The notes beneath the pieces are model-generated. The model was given only the letters and a program-made list of their open reading frames with translations, searched no databases and was not told the origin of the DNA. A stretch of 64,000 nt of DNA from CAZEAP01 sp964510315 (GTDB lineage: Bacteria > Planctomycetota > Brocadiia > SM23-32). Positions 43,980 to 53,252 of this stretch are shown in pieces; positions within the stretch are counted from its first letter, which is position 1; every line of letters starts with the position of its first letter. The stretch spans positions 1 through 64,000 of the forward strand of contig CAZEAP010000019.1 of NCBI GenBank assembly GCA_964510315.1, given 5' to 3'. The position numbers and the translations under genes are program-made.

Positions 43980-45191
43980 GTGAGCGTGATCAACATACTA
44001 AGGCTACCTCTAAGAGGATACCGATACTGGTCGGTTCTCTCACGTCTGGGACACGAGGCGAGTGAACGCCACGGCGTTTCCAGCTGGCGGATGGTGAAGG
44101 AGAGCTTGGCACTTCGGAAGCTCAATGAACTCCGCTGGCACGAGTACATCTACTACCGACTGTTCGATCCGGAAAAGCCCTGGGAGCGCAAAACCCAGTA
44201 TATAGGCCAGAGTCTGATGCGACGGCTCTGGTCGGCGCTCAATCCGATCGAGTACCGTTACATCTTCAAGAACAAGCTGGTTTTCCATCAGGTTTGCGAC
44301 AGTGTCGGGCTGCCTGTCCCCCTGCTGATAGGTGTTTTCGACCCGGACTGCGGCCGAACCGCCGATGGCCGGCCGTTGCGCACCCGCGATGACATCGCAG
44401 AATTCATACTCGGACTTGAGGAGCCGGAAATCGTCATAAAGCCGGCCGAGGGGGCCGAGGGGCGCATGGTGCGTGCATTCTCCGGAACAGAAGAATCCGG
44501 CGAACCTACCTTGCTCGAACTCGACGGTACGCCCATAACTGCACGACAGCTCTACGACTACATGACGGATGAACAGTTGATCGCCCAGGCATGCTCTGGA
44601 GGCTCCGACATTCGGCCGGTCTTCCTGATCGAGCGCCGGTTGACACCGCATCCAGAGATGGCAGACCTCAGCCCGAAGACGTTGTGCAGCTTCCGCGTGG
44701 CGACGTTGCGCGACACCGGCGTGGAGCCGCACATCATCGGAGCAACATACAAATACCAGCGGACGGCATCCGGTGCGGACAACATGCACCGAGGCAGCAT
44801 GGCGATCAGCATCGACATAGACACGGGGATTCTCGGGACGGGCTGGACCATGCTTCACGAGTACTACAAGGGGGTGTTTGACTCCCTGCCGCCGGTGGAA
44901 CGGCTCGAGTCGGACCCTGTCACGGACGTGCAGTTCAAGGACCGGCGTATCCCGATGTGGGATGGCGTTAAGGACGTGGCACTCAGGGCTGCGGAGACTT
45001 TTCCCTACGTCCGCGCCGTCGGCTGGGACATCGCCGTGACACCGGATGGCCCTGTTATCCTGGAAGGCAACTGGGCCTGGGGCGAGGAACTTACTCAGGG
45101 CGGGGGAGGACGGGGTCTGTACCACGGCGACTTCAAGGCCGTCTGCGAACGGCTGCGGGCGGAGGGCAAAGCGGACAAGGAACTGGTCTGA
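43980..45191 (+). CDS. Sugar-transfer-associated ATP-grasp protein
   Basis: This 403-residue protein has an ATP-grasp fold of the type found in capsule and EPS loci. An N-terminal helical part (HEYIYYRLFDPEKPWERK) is followed by IVIKPAEGAEGRMVRAF, DIRPVFLIERRLTPHP, LCSFRVATLRD and the C-terminal metal-binding stretch GWDIAVTPDGPVILEGNWAWG. ATP-grasp enzymes join a carboxylate to an amine, hydroxyl or thiol through an acyl phosphate, so it may attach an acid to a sugar. The GTG start follows GGGAGGG. A truncated relative lies at 40785. Confidence 0.85.
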   Translation: MSVINILRLPLRGYRYWSVLSRLGHEASERHGVSSWRMVKESLALRKLNELRWHEYIYYRLFDPEKPWERKTQYIGQSLMRRLWSALNPIEYRYIFKNKLVFHQVCDSVGLPVPLLIGVFDPDCGRTADGRPLRTRDDIAEFILGLEEPEIVIKPAEGAEGRMVRAFSGTEESGEPTLLELDGTPITARQLYDYMTDEQLIAQACSGGSDIRPVFLIERRLTPHPEMADLSPKTLCSFRVATLRDTGVEPHIIGATYKYQRTASGADNMHRGSMAISIDIDTGILGTGWTMLHEYYKGVFDSLPPVERLESDPVTDVQFKDRRIPMWDGVKDVALRAAETFPYVRAVGWDIAVTPDGPVILEGNWAWGEELTQGGGGRGLYHGDFKAVCERLRAEGKADKELV

Positions 45192-45220
45192 AGGGGGTAA
45201 TCGCTAAAGGGAGGTGTGCA

Positions 45221-46636
45221 ATGAGTATCTACGGAGCGCTTTTCCGACGTGCACTGTATCCGGCGTATGAGAAGTGGCTTAGGCGACGGAAGACTCTGGA
45301 TTACCTCGCCGAGTACGAGGAAAATCAGTGGCTGAGCCCGGAGACCGTGCGGGACATGCAACTGGAAAAGCTGCGCGACACTCTCATCCATTGCGAGGAG
45401 AACGTGCCTTATTACCGTCGCCTGTTCGCCGATATGGGGTTCGACCCCCGCGAGGTGGATAGCCTGGAAGCATTGTCCGATCTGCCGGTTCTGACGCGCC
45501 AGACCATCAAGCAGAACCAGGACGATCTGATTGATGAACGACTGGATCCGGATTCTCTGCTTGACTACGGCACGGGCGGGTCCACCGGGGAGCCGCTGCA
45601 GTTCAAGCTTAGTCGCGACTTCTACGAGAGGCGCATGGCGGGCCAGTTCCGCGGATATCGGTGGGCCGGATGGGAGCTGGGGGAGAAGACCTTGTGGTTC
45701 TGGGGAGTCAGCGGGAGTATCAACCCGCGTCCATCCGGCTGGCGTAAGCGGTTCAAAAAGTGGTGCTACCAGAAGGCCTTCCGGAATGTGGTCAGGACGC
45801 TATACCAGTTTTCGGATGACAAGCTTAACGAATACGTCCGCTTCTGGAATGACTGGGAGCCTCACAGTGTGGCCGGTTACGCATTCGGTCTCTATTGGGT
45901 GGCCCGCTACATCGATAGGCACGATCTGGACGTGCCCCCGTGTGAAGGAGTGATCCTGGCCGCCGAGGCGACCACTCAACAGCAGCGCGATCTTATGGCC
46001 CGGGTATTCGGGGCGGGGGTGTACAACACCTACGGGTCTATGGAATTCAACATGATCGCCGGTGAGTGCGACCACCACAACGGTATGCACATCAACTGCG
46101 ACAATGTGTTGGTCGAGATCACGCGGGACGGTCAACCCGTTGCCCCCGGCGAAGAAGGAGAGATTACCGTCACGTCTCTGGTTCATCCGGCCATGCCCTT
46201 TATTCGTTACACCATTGGTGATAGGGGAGTCATGGCGCAGGAGCCCTGCACCTGCGGACGCGGCTATCCATTGCTGAAGTCCGTCAAGGGCCGCACGATG
46301 GATATCGTCCGCACTCCGGAGGGCAACTTCGTGTCCGGGGTCTGGTTCAACCATACCATGCTGGCCATCAAAGAAGTGAAACGGTGGCAGGTGGTTCAGG
46401 AGACCACCGATAAGATTACAATGCGCATAGTGCCCGCAGAAGGTTACGGACCAGAAGTGGAAGACGAGGTCGAAACGCAACTGTGCCGGGCATTGGGCGA
46501 GCAGATCGAGATCGAGTTCAGGGTCGTGGACGAGGTTGAGTTTTCCAGCTCGGGCAAATACCGTGTGATCATCTCGAAGGTGGGCATCTCCCACAAGAAC
46601 GCCCCGGCAGGCTCAGGCGGGGAAGGAGTGGAATGA
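45221..46636 (+). CDS. CapK-like adenylate-forming enzyme (phenylacetate-CoA ligase family)
   Basis: 471 residues. The ANL-superfamily phosphate loop TGGSTGEPLQFKLS, YGSMEFNMIAGEC and the hinge region (FIRYTIGDRGV, then LLKSVKGRTMDIV) are present. CapK-type members occur in capsule loci and are thought to activate a carboxylic acid as acyl-AMP or a thioester. Next to an ATP-grasp protein and a LarA-like protein, it may prepare an acyl group for the glycan. The ATG follows GGGAGGTG and the stop overlaps the next ATG. Confidence 0.85.
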   Translation: MSIYGALFRRALYPAYEKWLRRRKTLDYLAEYEENQWLSPETVRDMQLEKLRDTLIHCEENVPYYRRLFADMGFDPREVDSLEALSDLPVLTRQTIKQNQDDLIDERLDPDSLLDYGTGGSTGEPLQFKLSRDFYERRMAGQFRGYRWAGWELGEKTLWFWGVSGSINPRPSGWRKRFKKWCYQKAFRNVVRTLYQFSDDKLNEYVRFWNDWEPHSVAGYAFGLYWVARYIDRHDLDVPPCEGVILAAEATTQQQRDLMARVFGAGVYNTYGSMEFNMIAGECDHHNGMHINCDNVLVEITRDGQPVAPGEEGEITVTSLVHPAMPFIRYTIGDRGVMAQEPCTCGRGYPLLKSVKGRTMDIVRTPEGNFVSGVWFNHTMLAIKEVKRWQVVQETTDKITMRIVPAEGYGPEVEDEVETQLCRALGEQIEIEFRVVDEVEFSSSGKYRVIISKVGISHKNAPAGSGGEGVE

Positions 46637-47922
46637 TGGCCGATTCGGATATGCCGAATATGTTTCCGATCCGCCGGCGTCCCACCCATGAAGTCGTTGA
46701 AGATGCGGCCGCCACAGCGGCCGAAGAGATGGACAGATTGCTCGCATCTGCGGCGGTCCAGTCGGGCGATACGGTGGCTGTCGCCTGCGGTAGTCGGGGC
46801 ATCCGGAATATTGACCGCATCGCTGTGGCGACTGTCCGGAAGCTCACGGAAGCCGGCGCGCGGCCGTTCGTTTTCCCCGCCATGGGATGCCACGGCGGCG
46901 GGACCGGAGCTGGTCAGAAGGCGACGCTGGAGCACCTGGGGATCACAGAGGAACTCCTCGGCTGCCCGATTGCTAGCGACATTGATCCAGATTGCATCGG
47001 CAGCACACAGGACGGCGTGCCCGTGTACCTCGACAAAAACGCACGGGAGGCAGACCATCTGCTGGTCATCAATCGTGTGAAGCCACACAGCGATTTTTTC
47101 GGGACAATTGGTTCGGGTTTGCTCAAAATGCTGGTCATCGGCTGCGGCAAGATGAAGGGGGCCGATACCACGCACGAGGCAGCCATTGAGCACGGTCTCG
47201 AGCACATGCTGCGTACCGTTTCGGCGGAGGTCCTGCGGCAGATTCCAGTTCTGGGCGGCCTTGGTGTAATCGAGGGGCCGACCGGATTGATCGCCGGTAT
47301 ACAGGCGGTTCCGGCTGAGGAAATGACGGATACGGAGCCGTCCTTGTTCAAACGGGCGTGCTCCCTGGCACCTGCAATGCCGGTGAGCAAGGCCAACTTG
47401 CTTCTGATCGATGAGATGGGTAAGAACATCTCCGGATGCGGCATGGACCCGTTCGTCATCGGACGGCAGGAATACCTCAACGTCCACGACAGCTACACTG
47501 ATTTCAGGGCTGACAGGGTTTACGTGAGCGATCTAACGGAGCAGTCGCTCGGAAACGCCGACGGTGTGGGCATGGCGGACGCCACTTCGGACCGCTTGGT
47601 TGCGAAGCTTGATTACGACGCCATTCGCATTGGCGTCCTCACATCCCGCACGCTACCGCTCGGGAGGATACCAATCGCATTTGGTAGCGACCGTGCCGCC
47701 GTGCATGCCCTCTTAGGCACTACTTCGACCTCTCGCGAGGAGGCAACCGTACTGCGGGCGCAAAACACCACGGAATTAGAGTATGTGCAGGTTTCGGAGA
47801 ATCTGCTTCCGGAACTAGAGAAGATGGATGGTGTTGAAGTAACAGGAGGGCCGATCGAAATGCAGTTTGACGAAGATGGTTGGCTGCTACCGTTAGCAGA
47901 GCTTCTGCCGGAAGAAGCGTGA
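46633..47922 (+). CDS. LarA-like protein (DUF2088, lactate-racemase N-terminal domain)
   Basis: 429 residues. The fold signature of nickel-pincer racemases is seen: CGSRGIRNID, MGCHGGGTG (H87), NRVKPHSDFFG (H152), SGLLKMLVIG (K165) and GADTTH (H181). These correspond in order to the His, His, Lys and His residues known from lactate racemase LarA, so a 2-hydroxy-acid racemase or epimerase is plausible. No larB, larC or larE cofactor genes are in the window. Its ATG overlaps the CapK stop, tying the two functionally. Confidence 0.78.
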   Translation: MMADSDMPNMFPIRRRPTHEVVEDAAATAAEEMDRLLASAAVQSGDTVAVACGSRGIRNIDRIAVATVRKLTEAGARPFVFPAMGCHGGGTGAGQKATLEHLGITEELLGCPIASDIDPDCIGSTQDGVPVYLDKNAREADHLLVINRVKPHSDFFGTIGSGLLKMLVIGCGKMKGADTTHEAAIEHGLEHMLRTVSAEVLRQIPVLGGLGVIEGPTGLIAGIQAVPAEEMTDTEPSLFKRACSLAPAMPVSKANLLLIDEMGKNISGCGMDPFVIGRQEYLNVHDSYTDFRADRVYVSDLTEQSLGNADGVGMADATSDRLVAKLDYDAIRIGVLTSRTLPLGRIPIAFGSDRAAVHALLGTTSTSREEATVLRAQNTTELEYVQVSENLLPELEKMDGVEVTGGPIEMQFDEDGWLLPLAELLPEEA

Positions 47923-47963
47923 CGTCAGCTTGGTGCCCCCGTAGTTGTGCAAATCTAAGCGCT

Positions 47964-49100
47964 ATGCTAATAAATGTGCTGCACATACTGACCAGCTTCG
48001 AGGTCGGCGGCGCGGAGATGGTGGCGCTGGAAGTGCTCCGCTCGCTGGACCGGGAGCGCTTCTCCGTCGGCGTCTGCTCGCTCGGTGGGCCGGGGCCTAT
48101 GCAGGAGCGGTTTGCGGCGGCCGGGGTGCAGACGGATTGGCTGCGTCGGTCCCCTTATCTGCCCGGCTACGACGCTTCGCTTGCGGTGGGCCTGGCGCGT
48201 TTGCTGCGGCGGCGACGCGTGCAGGTGGTCCACACCCACAATAGCTTCGCCACAATTTACGGTGCCACGGCGGCGAGACTTGCCGGTGTGCCGGCGGTGG
48301 TCTGCACGCAGCACGCCGTTGGCAGCAACGGTACTTCCACTCCTTCGATCCTGCAGAGGGCCGCCAGGGGCTGCGTGACCCATTTCGTGACTGTCTCGGA
48401 GTTCGTGCGGCGCGCCGCGGTGCGTAAGGGCTATGTGCAGTCCGCCCGCACTTCGGTGGTCTACAACGGCGTGGACATTTCGCGGTTTGCCCGGCATGAG
48501 CGGGTAGCGGAACCCCGTGAGCGGCTGATTGTGGGCAGCGTGGGCCGGCTCTCCCATGAGAAGGGCTACGACGTGCTGATAGAGGCCTACGCGGAGATTG
48601 CTCCGGACGCGCCGGATACGGAGCTATGGCTGGTCGGGGACGGGGCGGAGCGCCCGGTGCTGAAGGACCAGGCGCGGGGCCTGGGGCTGGAGGGACGGGT
48701 GCGGTTCTTCGGGCTGCGCGATGATGTGCCCGAGTTGCTGATCCAAATGGACCTGTTTGTCCTGCCCTCGCGCACGGAGGGCCTGCCGGTCGCCGTGCTG
48801 GAGGCCATGGCGTGCGGCCTGGCCGTGGTGGCGACGGAGGTGGGCGGGGTGCCGGAGGTCGTGGCGGCGGACCGAACGGGTCTGCTGGTGTCGCCGGAGG
48901 AGCCCGACGCCCTTGCCGGGGCGATGGAAAGGTTGGTCGGTGATGCCGAGCTTCGTGCGGATATGGGCCGGAAAGGACGGAAGACCGTGGCCGAGCGGTT
49001 CAGCCTGAAGGCAGCCGCCCGGCAGCACGAGGCGCTGTACGAACGGTTGCTCAAAGAGAAGGGCGTACGACTGGAATCAGACCGAGTGCGTTCCGAGTAG
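47964..49100 (+). CDS. Family 4 glycosyltransferase
   Basis: 378 residues with the GT-B architecture. The N-terminal domain starts INVLHILTSFEVGGAEM, with VVHTHNSFATIYG and TVSEFVRR. The C-terminal GT4 domain has GSVGRLSHEKGYDVLIEAY, VGDGAERPVL, DLFVLPSRTEGLPVAVLEAM and ATEVGGVPEVV, including the ExE-type donor site. The ATG at 47964 has no strong ribosome site. It transfers one sugar in EPS synthesis; the donor is unknown. Confidence 0.9.
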   Translation: MLINVLHILTSFEVGGAEMVALEVLRSLDRERFSVGVCSLGGPGPMQERFAAAGVQTDWLRRSPYLPGYDASLAVGLARLLRRRRVQVVHTHNSFATIYGATAARLAGVPAVVCTQHAVGSNGTSTPSILQRAARGCVTHFVTVSEFVRRAAVRKGYVQSARTSVVYNGVDISRFARHERVAEPRERLIVGSVGRLSHEKGYDVLIEAYAEIAPDAPDTELWLVGDGAERPVLKDQARGLGLEGRVRFFGLRDDVPELLIQMDLFVLPSRTEGLPVAVLEAMACGLAVVATEVGGVPEVVAADRTGLLVSPEEPDALAGAMERLVGDAELRADMGRKGRKTVAERFSLKAAARQHEALYERLLKEKGVRLESDRVRSE

Positions 49101-49143
49101 ATGAACTGTCCTTAAATCTGGTTGACTGGCGAAAGGGGAAGAT

Positions 49144-50520
49144 ATGGCCGGCGGGAAATACGCTATGGAGCCGCAGGATGTTCCCGAGGTGGATACCGCG
49201 TATCGGCGGATCAAGACCGCGCTGCCGGTGCCCGAGTCCATTCCGATGCTGGAGGAGTTGGAGAAGCACGAACCGCAGTCCATGTCCGGCCAGCCGCCTG
49301 TGATATGGCACCGGGCGGAAGGGTTCAACGTGGAGGACAGGTGGGGCAACCGCTGGATAGATTGGTCGAGCGGCTGCCTCGTCACGAACGTCGGCCACGG
49401 GCACCCTGAGATACGGGCCGTCATCCGGGAGCTGAACGAAAGGCCCCTGCTGGCTACCTACGTCTTCCGACACGAGGGACGCGTCCAACTGGCCAAAAAG
49501 CTGGCGGAGGTCAGCCCGCCCGGCCTGGATAAAGTGTTCCTGCTCTCCACCGGCAGCGAGGCGACGGAGAATACCATCAAGCTGGCCCGCACGTGGGGCG
49601 TGCGCAACTTCGGCCCCCACAAGCACGTGATCGTCTCCTTCGAGAACGCCTTTCACGGCCGCACCCTCGGCGCCCAGCTCGCCGGCGGTATGCAGGCACA
49701 GAAGGAATGGATCGTCAAGACGGACGTCGGCTTCGTCCAGGTACCGTTCCCGGACGGCTATAAGACCGAGGACCGGCGCTTTGAGCTTTTCGAGCGGTCC
49801 CTGGCCGAACAGGGCGTGGACCCGGACGACGTGGCCGGGGTTATCACCGAGGGGTACCAGGGCGTGGGTCCGGATTTCATGCCCGCCGAGTACGCGCAGC
49901 GGCTGCGCAGATGGTGCGACGAGCACGACGTGGTGCTGATCTTCGACGAGGTGCAGAGCGGTTTCGGGCGCACGGGCAAGCTGTTCTGCTTCGAGCACTA
50001 CGGCATCGTGCCCGACCTGATCTGCTGCGGTAAAGGCGTCTCCTCCTCACTGCCGCTGTCGGCGGTCGTCGGGCGCAGCGAGATCATGGACCTCTACGCC
50101 CCCGGCTCGATGACCAGCACGCACTCGGCCCATCCCATCTGCTGTAAGGCGGCGCTGGCCAGTGTGGAGATTCTGCTGGAAGAGGGACTGGTCGAGCACG
50201 CCGCTGAGCTGGAGCCGGTGCTGGCGGAGGGTCTTGACCGCATACAGGAACAGTGGCCGGACGTGGTGGGCTGCGCCCAGGCGCGGGGTCTCGTCGGCGG
50301 CCTCCAGATGGCGAAGCCGGGCGCCAAGACGCCCGATCCGGATCTGGCCATGAAGATAAATGAAAAGTGTTTCCAGAAGGGGCTGCTTATGTTCGCCCCG
50401 GTCGGCGTTGCCGGCGAGTGCATCAAGATCGCCCCTCCTCTCAGCATCACCGAGGATGCTCTGCAGGAAGGTATCGGGGTACTGGCGGAGGCCCTCGCGG
50501 AAGCCTGTGAGGGGGCATGA
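49144..50520 (+). CDS. Class III PLP-dependent aminotransferase (GABA aminotransferase-like)
   Basis: This 458-residue protein has the full class III pattern: GNRWIDWSSGCLVTNVGHGH, STGSEATENTIKLAR, FHGRTLGA, the Asp-containing IFDEVQSGFGRTGK and the PLP lysine in CCGKGVSSSLPLSAVVG. Relatives act on 4-aminobutyrate, ornithine or diaminobutyrate rather than on UDP-sugars. Within an EPS locus it may make an amino-acid substituent or its precursor. The ATG follows AAGGGGAAG. The link to the polymer is inferred from position only. Confidence 0.9.
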   Translation: MAGGKYAMEPQDVPEVDTAYRRIKTALPVPESIPMLEELEKHEPQSMSGQPPVIWHRAEGFNVEDRWGNRWIDWSSGCLVTNVGHGHPEIRAVIRELNERPLLATYVFRHEGRVQLAKKLAEVSPPGLDKVFLLSTGSEATENTIKLARTWGVRNFGPHKHVIVSFENAFHGRTLGAQLAGGMQAQKEWIVKTDVGFVQVPFPDGYKTEDRRFELFERSLAEQGVDPDDVAGVITEGYQGVGPDFMPAEYAQRLRRWCDEHDVVLIFDEVQSGFGRTGKLFCFEHYGIVPDLICCGKGVSSSLPLSAVVGRSEIMDLYAPGSMTSTHSAHPICCKAALASVEILLEEGLVEHAAELEPVLAEGLDRIQEQWPDVVGCAQARGLVGGLQMAKPGAKTPDPDLAMKINEKCFQKGLLMFAPVGVAGECIKIAPPLSITEDALQEGIGVLAEALAEACEGA

Positions 50521-50726
50521 CCCCGGGCCCCGGTGGCGGGTTATCGAAATCAACCTTCGCCACAACCTTCGACATGTTGGAGGACCCATATGCAGCAGTG
50601 CGGGCATGGGAATAAGCCAAGCAACTACCGGCGCTGCACCGGAGAGCCCCGGGGCTGCGGAGTGAGCCCTGTGCCGTCCGTGCGGACGCTTAAGGCTCCG
50701 CCCGGCAAGTTCGCAGGAATCGGGAG

Positions 50727-50864
50727 ATGAGCATGGACATCCTGGCTGCCATAAAGGACGTTGTCAGGCGCCTGGGACGCGCCGCAGCAGCCGCAGCAAG
50801 GGAGAAGTTCGATGTGCGAACGATGGCGAGCCGCTACGAAGAGCCCTACCGGCAACTGCTTTAG
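50727..50864 (+). pseudogene. Remnant: C-terminal tail of a family 4 glycosyltransferase
   Basis: A 45-codon frame whose last ~20 residues (REKFDVRTMASRYEEPYRQL) look like the C-terminus of GT4 enzymes. The first half (MSMDILAAIKDVVRRLGRA) is unrelated to that position and is basic. I interpret it as the joined ends of a gene whose centre was deleted. The rest of 50521-50726 contains no recognisable gene. Confidence 0.45.
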
Positions 50865-50876
50865 CGGACATTCGGG

Positions 50877-51845
50877 ATGAGTTCCGATCCGATCAACCTG
50901 GTTTTCGTCGGCGATGTCCCCATACGGGGGAAGCTCTGCGACCGCTTCCTGCGAGAACCCGCCGTGATGGAGGTAAACGGCCGGACCATTGCGCTGCTGA
51001 GCGTAGCGGAGGGGGAGTTCGCGCAGGCTCACCGCGACGGAGCCGGGGCGGCACGGCTGGACCTCTACGAGACGGCTCGGCAGACGAGCAGGCTGAGCGA
51101 CAAATACGACCATGTCGTGGTGGCCATCCACGGGGGGAACGAGTATTCCCCCGTGCCGTCCCCCCGCGTGGTGGCGGTTTTCAGGGCGCTCGCGGATTCG
51201 GGCGCCGACGCCGTAATCGGACATCATCCGCACGTTCCGCAGGGCGTCGAAAGACACGGCAGTCGCCCCTTCTGCTACAGCCTTGGCAACTTCCTGTTCT
51301 CAGCGAAAGGACGGCGTGAGGATGGCTGGCATCTGTCCGCTGTGCTACAGATAGAGCTGGGCAACGACGAGACTTCGACGCAACTTTCGTTCTTCCGGTG
51401 GGACGAAGAGGGTTTTCTGGAGATGTCTGACGGAGCGGGGCGGACCGCATGGGACACCTATATGCGCCACAGTGAAGAGATCCTGCACGATCCTGAGTTC
51501 CATCAGCGATGTTGGGACCAGCAGGTGCGGGAGAGCTTCCGGGAGTTTTGGCCTCGCTGGAGGCCGAGAATCACCGCCCTCAGAGCCGAAGACGCCGCAT
51601 TGAGGCGGCGGCAGCGGCTGAAGAAGCTCCTTACCGGTGACGGGCACGGCCCCTGCCCTCCGGCCACCCTGGTGTACAACCTGGTGTGCTGCGACGCGCA
51701 CAGGGAGCTTTTGCAGACGGCGGGCCGGCTGATGCATCAACGGCGATTCCAGTCCGACGAGGAGGAGGCCGAACGTCGGCTTGGGACGCCTCGCGAGCAT
51801 CTCCGCCGAGCCCGGACAGGTCTGCAGGGTCAGCCGAAGGGATGA
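50877..51845 (+). CDS. CapA-family protein with an internal deletion
   Basis: This 322-residue member of the CapA (poly-gamma-glutamate capsule, metallophosphatase-like) family starts with the normal INLVFVGDVPIRG. It then jumps within about 10 residues to the REPAVMEVNGRTIALLSVAE segment that usually lies ~100 residues further on. The NLE and ANNH blocks that carry metal ligands are missing. The later motifs VVVAIHGGNEYSPVP, DAVIGHHPHVPQGVE and FCYSLGNFLFS are intact. It is therefore probably inactive or altered. It has its own ATG and follows a glycosyltransferase remnant. Confidence 0.7.
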   Translation: MSSDPINLVFVGDVPIRGKLCDRFLREPAVMEVNGRTIALLSVAEGEFAQAHRDGAGAARLDLYETARQTSRLSDKYDHVVVAIHGGNEYSPVPSPRVVAVFRALADSGADAVIGHHPHVPQGVERHGSRPFCYSLGNFLFSAKGRREDGWHLSAVLQIELGNDETSTQLSFFRWDEEGFLEMSDGAGRTAWDTYMRHSEEILHDPEFHQRCWDQQVRESFREFWPRWRPRITALRAEDAALRRRQRLKKLLTGDGHGPCPPATLVYNLVCCDAHRELLQTAGRLMHQRRFQSDEEEAERRLGTPREHLRRARTGLQGQPKG

Positions 51846-51931
51846 TTGTGAGGTGTTTACAGCGTCGGCCCCAAGGCTGCTGCCCGTTGGGGGCCGCAAA
51901 GAGATTCTTCTTACGCGTTACGGAAACCGCG

Positions 51932-53239
51932 ATGAACAGCACGGATGAAGCTCCCTCTGAGGCGGAGCGAAACGACAGGACGGAGCGGTCGCGCTTTTTC
52001 GCCGCGGACGCATCGCCAGGGTCGCGATTGTTGGCTCTGTTGTTCGGGGCGACGTGCCTGGCCGCCGTGGGGTTGACGGCGCTGTATCGCTGGCCCACGG
52101 TGAACCTGCTCACCTGCTCGCTGACGCCTGTGCCCCCGTTCGTTGCCTTTGGGGCGCTAATTCCGGTGATTCTTGTCGGTGCGTTCGGCGTCCGTCGAAG
52201 ATGGCTCCTGCTGGGGCTGATCCTCTGGGCGAGCGGATTCTTCATGACGGAGGAGGCCGTGCAGGCTTTACGCCCCTTCCCGGGCCGGGCACGGGAGAGG
52301 TTCATCGCCGCGCGAATGGGCTACCGCAGTTACATGGCCGACAACGAGAACGAGGCCCGGCCGGCCTCCGTCCCCCTGCGCGTTGTCAGTTGGAACGTCA
52401 AAGGGGGCGCCGGGCTGAACGAGGAGGGGGTGGAACGCCTGGCCTCTCTCAAACCGGACATCATCCTGCTGCAGGAGTGCCGGGGGGATGCTCTCAAGTC
52501 CGCCCTGATGAAGTCCAACTTTCTCGCAGAGTGGCATGTGGACGGCAGCGGAGAGGTGGTTCTCAGCCGATTTCCCTTCCGCAAGCGCACGGACGTGCCC
52601 ATGCCGGCCTGGCGGGGGGACGTATGGCGGGTCGAGCCTTCTCCGGGACGATACGTGGACTGTATCAACGTGCATCTGGCGCGCAGCGTGCTGAAACCCG
52701 ACTTTATCCGCTACTGGCGGCCCGGGCGGGTACGGGAGGCCATCACCGCGACCGGACGTCGGCTCGACGACTTGCACCGCACCATAGAGGTGTGTGCGAA
52801 GGATGGACCGGTCATCGCGGCGGGCGATTTCAACCTGCCCCCCTACTACCCGGGTGTCCGGCGGGCGACGGCCGGTTTGCAGGATTGCTTCGGGGTGGCC
52901 GGCTACGGCTGGGGCAAAACCGCTCCCGCCGGTTTGCCGCTGTATCGGATCGACATGATCTTCGTTTCCCCCGGCGCCCGGGTCTATTACGCCGGCGCCG
53001 TTGGCGGCTCCTCTTCGGACCACAGGATGATGCTGGCCGAGGTGGAGATGCCGCTGGCCGACACGACTCCGAACAATGCCGCCGGGCCGCGGCCGCCTTC
53101 GAAGGTAGGCGTTTCGCCACGGGGCCGGGCCACCGCCCTGGCCGGAGTCCGTCCCCGGCGGGGTGGGGGGCTTGGGGAGCCGTCCTTACGGCAGCGTACC
53201 GTCGACGCAGGAAAGTCCGACTCCAGATTTCCGGACTGA
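51932..53239 (+). CDS. Endonuclease/exonuclease/phosphatase-family protein, membrane-anchored
   Basis: About 435 residues. Two or three hydrophobic helices near the N-terminus (LLALLFGATCLAAVGLTALY, PFVAFGALIPVILVGAFGV, WLLLGLILWASGFF) precede an EEP domain: VVSWNVKGG, IILLQECRGD, PVIAAGDFNLPPYYPG and GSSSDHRMMLAEV, which carry the catalytic Asn, Glu, Asp and His. The domain probably faces the periplasm. EEP proteins cut phosphodiesters in nucleic acids or lipids. The ATG at 51932 is chosen because the segment before it looks non-coding; an in-frame ATG at 51842 overlaps the preceding stop and is possible. The C-terminal ~60 residues are low-complexity. Confidence 0.75.
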   Translation: MNSTDEAPSEAERNDRTERSRFFAADASPGSRLLALLFGATCLAAVGLTALYRWPTVNLLTCSLTPVPPFVAFGALIPVILVGAFGVRRRWLLLGLILWASGFFMTEEAVQALRPFPGRARERFIAARMGYRSYMADNENEARPASVPLRVVSWNVKGGAGLNEEGVERLASLKPDIILLQECRGDALKSALMKSNFLAEWHVDGSGEVVLSRFPFRKRTDVPMPAWRGDVWRVEPSPGRYVDCINVHLARSVLKPDFIRYWRPGRVREAITATGRRLDDLHRTIEVCAKDGPVIAAGDFNLPPYYPGVRRATAGLQDCFGVAGYGWGKTAPAGLPLYRIDMIFVSPGARVYYAGAVGGSSSDHRMMLAEVEMPLADTTPNNAAGPRPPSKVGVSPRGRATALAGVRPRRGGGLGEPSLRQRTVDAGKSDSRFPD

Positions 53240-53252
53240 AGGAGCGATCTTA

